Notes: generated by a model from the sequence alone, not told the origin. 64,000 nt of DNA from GCA-002700125 sp964434385 (GCA_964434385.1 CAYSUW010000003.1:54498-118497), one strand, 5' to 3'; positions 18,092 to 28,548 are shown, counted from the stretch's first letter. Made by a program: numbers and translations.

Positions 18092-19441
18092 ATGACTAAA
18101 AAAAATAAATCTCAAAAAGAAAAATCTGAAGCAATTGAGTATGTACTCAAACAAGCATCTGAAAATGATGTGAAATTTGTAAGATTATGGTTCCCTGATA
18201 TTTTAGGGAATTTAAAAGGTTTTGGAATTACTATTGATGAACTAGAAATAGTAATTGAAAGAGGAGCTAGTTTCGATGGAGCTTCCCTATTGGGAACCGA
18301 AAGATCAGACGAAAGAGAGTATATCTCTCTGCCAGATCCTGCTACCTTCCAAATATTACCATGGAGACCACAAGAAAATTCAGTAGCTAGAATGATATGT
18401 GACATAACAGATTCAGATGGAAATCCTATAAAATTTGATAGCAGATATATATTGAGTGAAAATTTATCAAAAGCTGCGAAACTTGGTTTCAATTTTTACG
18501 TTGGAACAGAAATTGAATTTTTTTACTTAAATGGAATAGATAATCCAATTCCAATAGATAATGATGGATACTTTGATCAATCTCCCACTAGAAGCAAAAT
18601 ATCCTCAAACTCAGATTTAAGTGCAAAACTGAGAAGGGAAACTGTATTAGCTCTTGAGTCTATGGGAATACCTATCCAAAACTATCATCATGAAGTAGCG
18701 CCTGGTCAACACGAAATTGTTTTAAGGCATACTAATGCTCTTACAATGGCTGACAGCATTATTTCATATAAATCTCTAGCCAAACAAATCGCAATGAATG
18801 AAGGAGTGTATGCTACATTTATGCCTAAACCCTTCAACGATCTTGATGGAAGTGGAATGCATACGCATATTTCTCTTTTTGAAGGAGAAAATAATGTTTT
18901 CTATGATTCTAAAGACCCATTCTATCTTTCTGAAAAAGCTAAACAATTCATGGCCGGATTATACAAACATTCTTCAGAAATTACTGCAATAACAAATCAA
19001 TGGGTTAACTCTTACAAAAGATTAGTACCAGGCTTTGAGGCTCCTGCTTTTAATTCTCTAGCATTTTCTGGAGGATGGGGGGATTTGATTAGAGTACCTA
19101 AAGCGCGCCCCGAGAAAGGGAATTCGGTTAGAGTAGAGTATAGGTCTCCAGATCCTGCATGTAATCCGTATTTAGCATTCAGTGTTATTCTTGCAGCTGG
19201 CCTAGAAGGAATCAACAACTCCTACAGTATCCCAACCAAAGATAGTAGTAAAAAGAATCCGGGTGAGCGATTACCTACAAATCTAAAAGATGCTTTAGAA
19301 AAACTATCCAATAGCGAATTGGTGAAAAAATGTATCGGAAAAGAAGCTCTAAATATATTTTTAAATAATAAATACAATGAGTGGGATGAATACTCTAAAA
19401 CTGTTAGTGATCTTGAAGTAAAAAAATACATTATCTTGTAA
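18092..19441 (+). CDS. glnA: Glutamine synthetase, type I
   Basis: The enzyme condenses glutamate, ammonia and ATP to glutamine. The 449-residue protein has the beta-grasp domain first (FVRLWFPDILG), then the catalytic barrel with YVGTEIEFFY, YHHEVAPGQHEI, GSGMHTHIS and VEYRSPDPACNPYLAF. The region that holds the adenylylation Tyr (NLY) in the beta subtype reads SYSIPTKDSSKKNPG, so this is probably a non-adenylylated alpha-type enzyme. It lies between the GlnR-like regulator and gltB, with 11-base gaps on each side. Confidence 0.96.
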   Translation: MTKKNKSQKEKSEAIEYVLKQASENDVKFVRLWFPDILGNLKGFGITIDELEIVIERGASFDGASLLGTERSDEREYISLPDPATFQILPWRPQENSVARMICDITDSDGNPIKFDSRYILSENLSKAAKLGFNFYVGTEIEFFYLNGIDNPIPIDNDGYFDQSPTRSKISSNSDLSAKLRRETVLALESMGIPIQNYHHEVAPGQHEIVLRHTNALTMADSIISYKSLAKQIAMNEGVYATFMPKPFNDLDGSGMHTHISLFEGENNVFYDSKDPFYLSEKAKQFMAGLYKHSSEITAITNQWVNSYKRLVPGFEAPAFNSLAFSGGWGDLIRVPKARPEKGNSVRVEYRSPDPACNPYLAFSVILAAGLEGINNSYSIPTKDSSKKNPGERLPTNLKDALEKLSNSELVKKCIGKEALNIFLNNKYNEWDEYSKTVSDLEVKKYIIL

Positions 19442-19452
19442 AACTAAAATTT

Positions 19453-22400
19453 ATGAAAAACTTAAGTTCTCAAATAGAAAAAAATTTCGAAAAAATAGAG
19501 AAAAGTGGTCTCTATGACAAATCACTGGAACATTCTGCATGTGGAGTAGGCTTAATAGCAAACATAAAAGGAATTTCATCTCATAATATCGTAGAAAAAA
19601 GCTTGGAAGCTTTGAAAAATCTTGAGCACAGAGGCGCTTCAGGTGCAGATCCTGAAACAGGAGATGGAGCAGGAATACTTATTCAAATACCTCATGAATT
19701 TTATAAATCTAGCACATCATCAATAAAATTTAATCTAAATATAGGTGAATATGGAACTGGTATAGTATTCATGAAAAATAACAAAAAAGATGTTCAAAAA
19801 TGTAAGCAATTGATTGAAGAATGTGCTAATGCTCATCATCTAAAAATAATAGGATGGAGAGAAGTGCCTATCAATCCTAAAGAGATAGGAGATCTTGCTC
19901 GAGAAGTTATGCCTAGCATTCAACAATTATTCATAGGTATAACCAATCAAGAACAAAAAAGTAATATTGAGCAAAGAATGTATGCACTTAGGAAAAGTTG
20001 CGAGAAAAAAATCACCAGTGAACTTAGTTCTATAGCAATAAAAGAAACATATATTTGTAGCCTTTCATCAACCAAAATAGTTTACAAAGGACTTTTAACT
20101 GCAGAACAATTACCAAAGTTTTATGAAGATCTTAATGATAACTCAGTAAAAAGTACCTTTGGCCTTGTACATTCGAGGTTTAGCACCAATACTCTAGGAG
20201 AATGGAAACTAGCTCACCCTTATAGATATGTTGCTCATAATGGAGAAATCAACACAGTCAAAGGAAACAGAAACTGGATGAAATCAAGAGAATCTCAATT
20301 GAAATGTAGAAATATATCAGAAAATATTGAAGAAATTTTCCCTATTTGTAACTCTAATGACAGTGATACAGCATCTTTTGATAATGTTCTTGAACTTCTA
20401 ACTATGGGAGGAAGAACCCTTGAACACTCAATGGCTATGATGATTCCTGAAGCTTGGGAAGGGCATGAATCAATGGATCAAAAATTAAAAGATTTCTATA
20501 AATTTCACAGCATATTAATGGAACCTTGGGATGGACCTGCTTTAATAGTGTGTACCGACGGGAAAAAAGTGGGAGCTGTTTTAGATAGAAATGGCCTGAG
20601 GCCATTTAGATACACTGTAACAAAAGATGGAATGTTAATTATGGGATCTGAAACAGGCTTAATTGATATTGAAGAAGAAAATATTAAGTATAGAGAAAGA
20701 TTAAGACCTGGCAGAATGTTTCTACTAGATTTTGATGAAGGTAGAATAGTCGATGACAAAGAAATCAAAACTTCTCTCGCAAATAAAAACCCATATTCTA
20801 ATTGGTTAAAGTCTAACAGTTTAAAAACTTCAGAGTTAAAAGATTCAAGTTCAGAAAAATTAAAAATGTCTTTAACTACTTATCAACAAATTTTTGGTTA
20901 CTCTCAGGAAGATCTAAAAATATTGATAGAACCAATGATTAAATCAAAAACTGATCCCGTAGGTTCAATGGGAAATGACACACCAATTGCAGCATTATCT
21001 AAAAGACCACAGAATTTATTCTCTTATTTCAAACAAATGTTCGCACAAGTTTCCAATCCCCCGCTTGATGCTATAAGAGAAAAGTTAGTAACCCAAATAT
21101 CTCTTCCTGCGGGAAGAAGATATAACTTACTCGAAGAAAATTCAGAACAAAGTAAAATTTTATTCATAGATAACCCTCTGTTGAACAATGAAAAGCTATC
21201 TGCGATTAAAAAAATTCAACATGAAGATATTAAACCAACAATTATTTCAACTCTAATAGAATTTAAGAAAGGAAATTTTAATTTAAAAGAAGAGGTAGCT
21301 AATCTTAGAAAAAAATGTGTAAAAGCAATAGAAAATGGGAAAAACATCATTGTACTGTCTGATAAAAATTTAAAAAAAGGATTCCTGCCAATACCTAGCC
21401 TATTAGCACTGTCTTCAGTTCATCATGATCTAATCAGAAAAGGATTAAGGTCTAAAGTAGATCTGATTGTAGAATCTGGAGAACCACGAGAAGTACATCA
21501 TTTCTGCACTCTTTTTGGTTACGGTGCATCTGCTATCAATCCTTATCTTGCATTAGAAACAGTAAAGAAAAATTGTCCTGAAGAAATTGATGCTACAGTA
21601 GCAACTTCCAACTACTTAAAATCAACAGAGTATGGACTATTGAAAGTTATGTCTAAGATGGGCATATCAACTTTGCAGGGATATCAAGGGGCACAAATAT
21701 TTGAGTCCTTAGGTTTATCAAAAGAATTTATAGCTGATTATTTTACTTGGACTCCTAATAAGATTGGAGGGGTAGATGAAAAAAGGGTAGAACAAGATAT
21801 TACTACAAATTATAATTCTGCATTTCCAGAATCTAAAATTCCTGCAACTTTAGATCTTGATCTAGGAGGATTGTACCTCTGGAAAGGAACTGGAGAAGCT
21901 CACATGTGGAACCCAGACACAATATCTCTTCTACAACATGCATCCACTAAAAACCATATTGAAATGTTCAAAAAATTTGAAAGTGTAGCAGATGATGAAA
22001 CTGAGCAAGCATTTACTATAAGAGGGCTACTAGATTTTGATTTCCAAGAAAATGATAGCATCCCTTTAAACCAAGTTGAGTCAGCAAAAAATATAGTAAA
22101 GCGATTCGCCACAGGGGCTATATCTTTAGGCTCAATAAGTAAAGAAGCTCATGAAACACTTGCAATCGCAATGAATCGAATAGATGCCAGGAGTAATACT
22201 GGGGAAGGCGGAGAAGATCCTAAAAGATTTTTTAAAGAATCAAATGGAGACTCCAAAAGTAGTAGAATGAAACAAGTGGCATCTGGAAGATTTGGAGTAA
22301 CAGCCAACTATCTAGTAAATTCTACTGACCTGCAAATTAAAATGGCTCAAGGCGCAAAACCCGGAGAGGGAGGTCAAATACCAGGTGATAAGATCTCTGA

Positions 22401-23997
22401 ATATATAGCATCCATTAGGAAAACTACTCGAGGAGTAGAATTAATATCGCCTCCACCTCATCATGATATATATTCAATTGAAGATTTAGCACAATTGATT
22501 CATGACTTAAAAAACATCAATAGGGATGCAAGAATAAATGTAAAATTAGTATCAGAAGCTGGAGTAGGAATTATTGCTGCTGGAGTAGCAAAAGCTAAAG
22601 GTGATGTAGTCCTAATTTCAGGAATGAGCGGTGGTACTGGAGCGGCCCCATTAGGATCTATAAGACACGCTGGACTTCCTTGGGAATTAGGATTAGCAGA
22701 AACTCAACAAACATTAATTTCTAATGGCTTGAGAGGAAGAATTGTTGTACAAACAGATGGTCAGATGAAAACAGGAAGAGATGTAGCTATAGCAACTTTG
22801 CTAGGCGCAGATGAATGGGGAATAGCAACGGCAAGTTTAATAGTTATGGGTTGCATAATGTTAAGAAAATGCCATTTAAATACTTGTTCTGTCGGAGTAG
22901 CCACTCAGGACCCTGAGTTGACTAAATTATTCAAAGGAACTCCCGAGGCAATAGTAAACTACTTCATGTTCTTATCAGAATCTCTAAGAAATTATATGGC
23001 TTTACTTGGTTTTAGAACTGTAGATGAGATGGTAGGAAGAGTGGATAAGCTAAAGCAGAAAAATCTTAATGACAATAATTTAAATATTAATTTAAGTGCA
23101 ATTCTAGAATCACCAAAAGTAGTAAACAATGATACTAGACATGCTTCGACTTTTCAGAATCATGGATTAGAAAAAGCTCTAGATTTTGAAATTTTAAATG
23201 AAATAAAAAAATCAATCCATGAAAAACAAAAAATTTATTTAAAGAAAAAAATCAATAATTCGAATAGAACAGTAGGTTCAATTATTAGTTCTGAGATAAC
23301 AAAATTGTATGGAGAAGAAGGTCTTTCTGAAGGAACAATAAAAATTGATTTCACTGGAAGTGCAGGCCAAAGCTTTGGCGCTTTTATATGTAAAGGAATT
23401 ACATTTAAGTTATTCGGAGATTCTAATGATTATTTGGGGAAAGGTTTATCAGGAGGAAAAATTATAGTTGTGCCTGGTATTAAATCAAATTTTGTGCCCG
23501 AAGAAAATATCATTATCGGAAATGTAGCATTATATGGAGCCACTGGTGGTGAAGTGTACATCAAAGGCATGGCGGGAGAGAGGTTCTGTGTAAGAAACAG
23601 TTCTGCTGTTGCTGTTGTCGAAGGAATTGGTGATCATGGTTGTGAATATATGACAGGAGGAACAGTAGTAATACTTGGCCCGACTGGCAGGAATTTTGCT
23701 GCAGGAATGAGTGGAGGCATAGCTTATGTTTTAGACGATGAAGATACATTTATTTCTAAATTCAATTCTGAAATGTGTGATATCGAGAAAATATCCATTA
23801 ATTCAGAAGATGAGCAAATTTTATTTGGACTTATAAAAAAACATAACCTAGAAACAGGCAGTACATTAGCTGAGAAAATTATCAATAATTGGGGAGATTA
23901 CTTAGATAAATTTAAAAAAGTACTACCTAAAGCTTATGCTAGAGCTTTAAAAGAATTAAACAAAAAACATACAGTAAAAGTAACTTTAGATGGGTAA
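19453..23997 (+). CDS. gltB: Glutamate synthase (NADPH) large subunit
   Basis: The large subunit hydrolyses glutamine and reductively aminates 2-oxoglutarate. Length is 1514 residues. A propeptide of 29 residues precedes the N-terminal nucleophile Cys30 (CGVGLIANIKG). The class II amidotransferase domain, central domain, FMN barrel (SGMSGGTGAAPLGSIRHAG), the 3Fe-4S motif with three cysteines (CIMLRKCHLNTCSVGVA) and the C-terminal GXGXG beta-helix domain follow in order. Its stop overlaps the gltD start by 8 bases. Confidence 0.97.
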   Translation: MKNLSSQIEKNFEKIEKSGLYDKSLEHSACGVGLIANIKGISSHNIVEKSLEALKNLEHRGASGADPETGDGAGILIQIPHEFYKSSTSSIKFNLNIGEYGTGIVFMKNNKKDVQKCKQLIEECANAHHLKIIGWREVPINPKEIGDLAREVMPSIQQLFIGITNQEQKSNIEQRMYALRKSCEKKITSELSSIAIKETYICSLSSTKIVYKGLLTAEQLPKFYEDLNDNSVKSTFGLVHSRFSTNTLGEWKLAHPYRYVAHNGEINTVKGNRNWMKSRESQLKCRNISENIEEIFPICNSNDSDTASFDNVLELLTMGGRTLEHSMAMMIPEAWEGHESMDQKLKDFYKFHSILMEPWDGPALIVCTDGKKVGAVLDRNGLRPFRYTVTKDGMLIMGSETGLIDIEEENIKYRERLRPGRMFLLDFDEGRIVDDKEIKTSLANKNPYSNWLKSNSLKTSELKDSSSEKLKMSLTTYQQIFGYSQEDLKILIEPMIKSKTDPVGSMGNDTPIAALSKRPQNLFSYFKQMFAQVSNPPLDAIREKLVTQISLPAGRRYNLLEENSEQSKILFIDNPLLNNEKLSAIKKIQHEDIKPTIISTLIEFKKGNFNLKEEVANLRKKCVKAIENGKNIIVLSDKNLKKGFLPIPSLLALSSVHHDLIRKGLRSKVDLIVESGEPREVHHFCTLFGYGASAINPYLALETVKKNCPEEIDATVATSNYLKSTEYGLLKVMSKMGISTLQGYQGAQIFESLGLSKEFIADYFTWTPNKIGGVDEKRVEQDITTNYNSAFPESKIPATLDLDLGGLYLWKGTGEAHMWNPDTISLLQHASTKNHIEMFKKFESVADDETEQAFTIRGLLDFDFQENDSIPLNQVESAKNIVKRFATGAISLGSISKEAHETLAIAMNRIDARSNTGEGGEDPKRFFKESNGDSKSSRMKQVASGRFGVTANYLVNSTDLQIKMAQGAKPGEGGQIPGDKISEYIASIRKTTRGVELISPPPHHDIYSIEDLAQLIHDLKNINRDARINVKLVSEAGVGIIAAGVAKAKGDVVLISGMSGGTGAAPLGSIRHAGLPWELGLAETQQTLISNGLRGRIVVQTDGQMKTGRDVAIATLLGADEWGIATASLIVMGCIMLRKCHLNTCSVGVATQDPELTKLFKGTPEAIVNYFMFLSESLRNYMALLGFRTVDEMVGRVDKLKQKNLNDNNLNINLSAILESPKVVNNDTRHASTFQNHGLEKALDFEILNEIKKSIHEKQKIYLKKKINNSNRTVGSIISSEITKLYGEEGLSEGTIKIDFTGSAGQSFGAFICKGITFKLFGDSNDYLGKGLSGGKIIVVPGIKSNFVPEENIIIGNVALYGATGGEVYIKGMAGERFCVRNSSAVAVVEGIGDHGCEYMTGGTVVILGPTGRNFAAGMSGGIAYVLDDEDTFISKFNSEMCDIEKISINSEDEQILFGLIKKHNLETGSTLAEKIINNWGDYLDKFKKVLPKAYARALKELNKKHTVKVTLDG

Positions 23998-25456
23998 ATT
24001 AACTGGATTCAAAGAATACGATCGTCAAAACTTCAAGAGAAGAGATGTAAAGGAAAGAATCAAAGATTGGAAAGAGATATATTTTCCATGGAACAAAGAA
24101 GAAGCTAAACAACAAGCAGCTAGATGTATGGACTGTGGCGTACCATTCTGTAATAGCGGATGTCCATTAGGAAATTTAATACCTGATTGGAACGACTTAG
24201 TGTATACAGAGGATTGGAAAAAAGCTATCAATCAACTACATGCAACCAATAACTTTCCAGAATTCACGGGAAGAATATGCCCTGCACCATGTGAAGCAGC
24301 ATGTACTCTCAGTATAAATGATGAACCTGTAGCAATAGAATATATTGAAAAAACTATTGTAGAGAGAGCATTTTCTGAAGGATGGATAAAACCTGAACCT
24401 CCAAAAACAAGAACAGGAAAAGTAATCGCTGTAGTCGGCTCAGGGCCAGCAGGTCTAGCAGTAGCACAACAATTAAATAGAGCTGGACATAAAGTTACAG
24501 TTTTTGAAAGAGACTCAAGAATTGGAGGTTTACTAACTCTCGGAATACCTGATTTCAAATTAGAAAAGAAAATAGTAGAAAGAAGGGTGGAAATTATGAG
24601 AGAAGAGGGAATTGGTTTCCAAGTAAATGTGAATGTTGGAGAAAATTATTCTTCTAGAGATCTTATAAAAAAATTTGATGCAATATGTCTAGCAGGCGGA
24701 TCAACAATTCCAAGAAATTTAGATGTAGAAGGAAGAAATTTAAATGGTGTTCATTACGCAATGGAATATTTAACACAACAAAATAATTTCAATGAAGGTA
24801 TTGATGTTGAGAACTCAAAGAGAATACTAGCAACTGACAAAAATGTAATAATTTTAGGAGGAGGAGATACTGGAGCTGACTGTTTAGGTACTGCTCATAG
24901 ACAAGGAGCAGCAAATATTACTCAGTTAGAATTGATGGAAGCTCCACCTGAGAATCGCTCAACAAATAACCCTTGGCCAGAATGGCCTCTGATAATGAGA
25001 ACATCTTCTGCTCATGAAGAAGGTGGTGATAGAGAATATTCAGTGCTAACTAAAAAACTGACTGGAATCAACGGAAATGTAAAAGAACTTCATGCTGTAA
25101 AAGTGAAATTCGAAAAAGACTCTTCTGGAAAATTAACTCTGAAAGAAGAATCAAATTCTAATTTTATTATTAAAGCAGATTTAATACTTCTTGCAATGGG
25201 GTTTTTACATCCTCAGAAAGAAGGTTTGTTAGAATCACTGAAAATAGACTTAGATGATAGAGGAAATGTAAGCACAAAATCTAACATGATGTCATCGCAA
25301 GAAAAAATCTTTGTTTGTGGAGACATGCATCATGGACAATCTCTAGTGGTTACGGCCATAGCTAGTGGCAGAGATTGTGCTAGAAATATAGATTTATGGC
25401 TTATGGGTAAATCTAACCTTCCGAAAGTAAGAGGTTTTGCAAAGTTTAATTACTAA
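23990..25456 (+). CDS. gltD: Glutamate synthase (NADPH) small subunit
   Basis: The small subunit passes electrons from NAD(P)H through FAD to GltB. The 488-residue protein has the two N-terminal Cys clusters (CMDCGVPFCNSGCPLGN and CPAPCEAAC) for 4Fe-4S centres. Next come an FAD-binding GSGPAGLAVAQQL and an NADPH-binding ILGGGDTGADC. The ending CGDMHHGQSLVVTAIASGRD is typical. It overlaps gltB by 8 bases, indicating coupled translation. Confidence 0.97.
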   Translation: MGKLTGFKEYDRQNFKRRDVKERIKDWKEIYFPWNKEEAKQQAARCMDCGVPFCNSGCPLGNLIPDWNDLVYTEDWKKAINQLHATNNFPEFTGRICPAPCEAACTLSINDEPVAIEYIEKTIVERAFSEGWIKPEPPKTRTGKVIAVVGSGPAGLAVAQQLNRAGHKVTVFERDSRIGGLLTLGIPDFKLEKKIVERRVEIMREEGIGFQVNVNVGENYSSRDLIKKFDAICLAGGSTIPRNLDVEGRNLNGVHYAMEYLTQQNNFNEGIDVENSKRILATDKNVIILGGGDTGADCLGTAHRQGAANITQLELMEAPPENRSTNNPWPEWPLIMRTSSAHEEGGDREYSVLTKKLTGINGNVKELHAVKVKFEKDSSGKLTLKEESNSNFIIKADLILLAMGFLHPQKEGLLESLKIDLDDRGNVSTKSNMMSSQEKIFVCGDMHHGQSLVVTAIASGRDCARNIDLWLMGKSNLPKVRGFAKFNY

Positions 25457-25470
25457 AGAATCAAGAGGAA

Positions 25471-26196
25471 ATGATAGAAAATATAACAAATTGGATAAAA
25501 GAATATGCCAAAATTAATAAAAGAGATTCATTAATTGTTGGTATTTCTGGAGGAATTGATAGTTCTGTAGTTAGCACTTTATGCGCTAAAACTAATTTTC
25601 CTGTTCATGTAGCATCAATGCCAATAAAGCAATTACCTGTTCAACATGATTTAAGTCTAGCTCATGGCAAATGGTTAATAGAAAATTTCTCTAACGTAAA
25701 CCATCATGTGATCGACCTTGGAGAAACATATGATATTTTTTACAAACTGATGAAAAATAAATTTAATTCTGAACACTCATTCGCAAACACAAAGTCAAGA
25801 ATAAGAATGGTAGCATTACATCAGATATCTGGTGCCACTAATGGGATTGTAGTAGGAACAGGAAACAAAGTAGAAGATTTTGGAGTTGGGTTCTATACAA
25901 AATATGGAGATGGAGGAGTAGATATTTCTCCGATTGCTGATTTAATGAAGTCAGAGGTATGGAATATAGGGAAAAAATTAGGAATACTACAGCAAATAAT
26001 CGATGCTCCTCCAACAGATGGGTTATGGGAAGACGGAAGAACAGATTCAGAACAACTAGGAGGATTAACATATGCACAAATGGAAGATGCTATGGAAAAT
26101 TCAAATAGCAAATATTTTAAAGAATACACAAAGATAAGAAACCCAAATCTACATAAAATGAATCCAATACCTATATTTAAAAAACCTAATAGTTAA
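25471..26196 (+). CDS. nadE: Ammonia-dependent NAD synthetase
   Basis: The enzyme amidates nicotinate adenine dinucleotide to NAD. The 241-residue protein has the PP-loop GISGGIDSSVV and downstream GNKVEDFGVGFYTKYGDGGVD, both NadE signatures. It lacks the N-terminal glutaminase domain, so free ammonia is the expected nitrogen donor, which suits its place right after GS-GOGAT genes (14 bases after gltD). Confidence 0.94.
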   Translation: MIENITNWIKEYAKINKRDSLIVGISGGIDSSVVSTLCAKTNFPVHVASMPIKQLPVQHDLSLAHGKWLIENFSNVNHHVIDLGETYDIFYKLMKNKFNSEHSFANTKSRIRMVALHQISGATNGIVVGTGNKVEDFGVGFYTKYGDGGVDISPIADLMKSEVWNIGKKLGILQQIIDAPPTDGLWEDGRTDSEQLGGLTYAQMEDAMENSNSKYFKEYTKIRNPNLHKMNPIPIFKKPNS

Positions 26197-26199
26197 AAA

Positions 26200-27309
26200 A
26201 TGATGTGCAAATATAAATTCTTAAAAAAAATAATTCCGACTTTTATAATAATCCCTTTAATAATATCCTGCTCTTCAAATGAAGAAACTGATATTTCAAA
26301 TATTAAGAATACTTCTGAAAGAACAAGCCTGATATTAGCCTACGAAGAATCTCTTAATAATTTATACAATGAAAACGTATCTAGTCTAGTAAAAATAAGT
26401 ATTTTATATCCTGGAATTACTGAACCTGTAACTGGTTCAGGATTTGTTTGGGATCTAGAAGGGCATATTGTTACAAACGATCATGTAGTTAGAGATATCA
26501 TGAAAAGAGGCCAAGCTGAATATGCTGAAAACATTCAAGTATTATTTGAAAATAATCTCGATATAAGCGCAAAACTTGTAGGTGGAGATCCATATTCTGA
26601 TATAGCAGTACTTAAACTAACTAATAAAAACAATGTTGATTTGCAACCAGTTATATTAGCAGACAGCACTGAAGTAAAAGTAGGTCAAACTGCAATAGCT
26701 CTAGGGAATCCTTTTGGGCAAGATTTCACTATGACAGTTGGAACAATATCAGCTATTGGAAGGACTAGATCTGATTTAATATCTAACTATCAAATAGGAT
26801 CAGTTATTCAAACTGATGCACCAATAAATCCTGGAAATTCAGGAGGTCCTCTATATAATATTTCTGGAAAAGTAGTAGGAATGAACAGCCAAATACAGAG
26901 TCGAAGCGGAAGTAGCTCTGGCATAGGTTTCGCTGTCCCTAGTAACACAATAAAAAAAGTTGTGGCTTCTTTATTAGAAAAAGGGTTTCATGAACATCCT
27001 CATCTAGGTATTATGGGCAAATCACTAGAGCAAAGAGATAGAGATTTTTTAAATATAGAAAACAATATGACAGGAGTATTAATTACAAATATGTTGATGG
27101 ATGGACCAGCAGACAAAGCGGATCTAGAGCTCGGAGACATTATAAGAAAATTAGAAACAACTTCTATAAATTCGATGACTGAATTAATTAATTATTTAGC
27201 AGATAACACAAAACCTAATGAGACAATAAAAATAGAAATTCTCCGAGATAAAAAAGTCACTTCAATAGACGTTATCCTAGGATCAAGACCTCCTTTTATA
27301 CAAAATTAA
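26200..27309 (+). CDS. HtrA/DegP-type serine protease, lipoprotein
   Basis: The 369-residue protein begins with a signal peptide ending in a lipobox (LIISC, Cys24), so it is predicted to be a membrane-anchored lipoprotein outside the cytoplasm. The trypsin-like domain shows the triad His95 (VTNDHVV), Asp134 (DPYSDIAVLKL) and Ser214 (NPGNSGGPLYN). One PDZ domain follows at about 265-365. The role is protein quality control by family; substrates are unknown. The start could also be the second Met (26203). It follows nadE by 3 bases. Confidence 0.92.
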   Translation: MMCKYKFLKKIIPTFIIIPLIISCSSNEETDISNIKNTSERTSLILAYEESLNNLYNENVSSLVKISILYPGITEPVTGSGFVWDLEGHIVTNDHVVRDIMKRGQAEYAENIQVLFENNLDISAKLVGGDPYSDIAVLKLTNKNNVDLQPVILADSTEVKVGQTAIALGNPFGQDFTMTVGTISAIGRTRSDLISNYQIGSVIQTDAPINPGNSGGPLYNISGKVVGMNSQIQSRSGSSSGIGFAVPSNTIKKVVASLLEKGFHEHPHLGIMGKSLEQRDRDFLNIENNMTGVLITNMLMDGPADKADLELGDIIRKLETTSINSMTELINYLADNTKPNETIKIEILRDKKVTSIDVILGSRPPFIQN

Positions 27310-27348
27310 AATAACAAAAATAAATGTGCCACTTGGCTGTTATTCTAA

Positions 27349-27364
27349 TAGAACAACTGTGCTA
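27349..27364 (+). promoter_or_regulatory. Probable LexA (SOS) box upstream of recA
   Basis: TAGAACAACTGTGCTA is an inverted repeat of TAGAACA with one mismatch in the right half. It fits the Gram-positive-type pattern GAAC-N4-GTTC with one mismatch. It lies 61 bases before the recA start, where SOS boxes are expected. lexA is not in this window. Confidence 0.6.
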
Positions 27365-27424
27365 ATATCTAATGCAAAGTATTTATGATAGCCTGAAAAA
27401 AGTGGAATATTCCATATTAAAACA

Positions 27425-28456
27425 ATGTTAATAAAAACTAAGAAAAATTTGCCAAAAAAAGATCAAAAAGACACTTCAAAACAAAAAATTCTTGAGACAA
27501 CTATTTCTCAGATAGAAAAGAGCTACGGAAAAGGTTCAGTAATGAGAATGGGCACGAATGGCTCTATAGAAAAAATTGACAGTATCCCAACAGGATCAAT
27601 TGCACTAGATTTAGGATTAGGTATTGGAGGTGTCCCAAAAGGAAGAATAGTTGAAATATTTGGTGCAGAATCTGCAGGCAAATCAACTCTAGCACTTTCT
27701 ATAGTAGCAGAGTGTCAAAAACAAGGTGGAACAGCAGCTTTCATTGACGTCGAACATGCATTAGATCCTGTATATTCCAAAGTGATAGGTGTAAATGTAG
27801 AAGAACTTTTGATTTCACAGCCTGATTCAGCAGAACAGGCATTAGAAATCACAGACTATCTAGTGAAAAGTGGAGCAATAGATGTGATAGTTATTGATAG
27901 TGTTGCAGCTTTAGTGCCTAATGTAGAATTAGAAGGGGATATGGGAGACATGCAAATAGGACTTCAAGCAAGACTGATGTCACAAGCACTTAGAAAATTA
28001 ACCGGATCTATAAATAGAACAAAAACTGTAGCAATATTTATAAACCAACTTAGAGAAAAAGTAGGAATAGTCTTTGGAAATCCTGAAGTTACACCTGGTG
28101 GTAGAGCATTAAAATTTTACAGTTCAGTAAGAATAGATCTGAGAAGAATAGAGCCCATTAAAATTGGCACAGAATTAATAGGTAATAGAATAAGAGCTAG
28201 AATTGTAAAGAATAAAGTAGCCCCACCATTCAAAAAAGCTGAATTGGATATATTATTTTCAGAGGGAATAAGCAAAGAGGGTTCTTTGTTAGATTTAGGA
28301 GTAGAAAAAAATATAATAACAAAGAGTGGATCTTTTTATTCCTATGAAGATGTTAAGTTGGGTCATGGTCGTGAAGCAAGCAGAAGTTTCCTGAAAGATA
28401 ATATTGAAATAGCTCAAAAAATTGATCAACAAATAAGACAATCTACAGAACTATAA
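27425..28456 (+). CDS. recA: Recombinase RecA
   Basis: RecA carries out homologous strand exchange and triggers LexA self-cleavage. The 343-residue protein has SYGKGSVMRMG, the Walker A GAESAGKST, the RARIVKNKVAPPFK-type segment and KFYSSVRIDLRR. The C-terminal acidic tail is nearly absent. A 115-base gap upstream contains the probable SOS box. Confidence 0.98.
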   Translation: MLIKTKKNLPKKDQKDTSKQKILETTISQIEKSYGKGSVMRMGTNGSIEKIDSIPTGSIALDLGLGIGGVPKGRIVEIFGAESAGKSTLALSIVAECQKQGGTAAFIDVEHALDPVYSKVIGVNVEELLISQPDSAEQALEITDYLVKSGAIDVIVIDSVAALVPNVELEGDMGDMQIGLQARLMSQALRKLTGSINRTKTVAIFINQLREKVGIVFGNPEVTPGGRALKFYSSVRIDLRRIEPIKIGTELIGNRIRARIVKNKVAPPFKKAELDILFSEGISKEGSLLDLGVEKNIITKSGSFYSYEDVKLGHGREASRSFLKDNIEIAQKIDQQIRQSTEL

Positions 28457-28479
28457 AATCCTGAATTTTTCATAAAGAG

Positions 28480-28496
28480 TTTAACATCATGTTAAA
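28480..28496. repeat. Inverted repeat after recA
   Basis: TTTAACA and TGTTAAA flank three bases, giving a 7-bp perfect inverted repeat between recA and the CorC-family gene. There is no T-run, so it is not a standard terminator; it could be an operator. Little more can be said. Confidence 0.4.
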
Positions 28497-28548
28497 TATC
28501 ACGTATCCTAATGTCTAAATCTCAAAATTAAAAAACTATTTCAATATT

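Noticed and set aside
20505..20768. Minus-strand frames within gltB, gltD and glnA
   Set aside because: They are shadows of strongly conserved plus-strand enzymes with no independent start context.
27301..27348. Terminator between the HtrA-type gene and recA
   Set aside because: No GC-containing stem with a T-run could be found.
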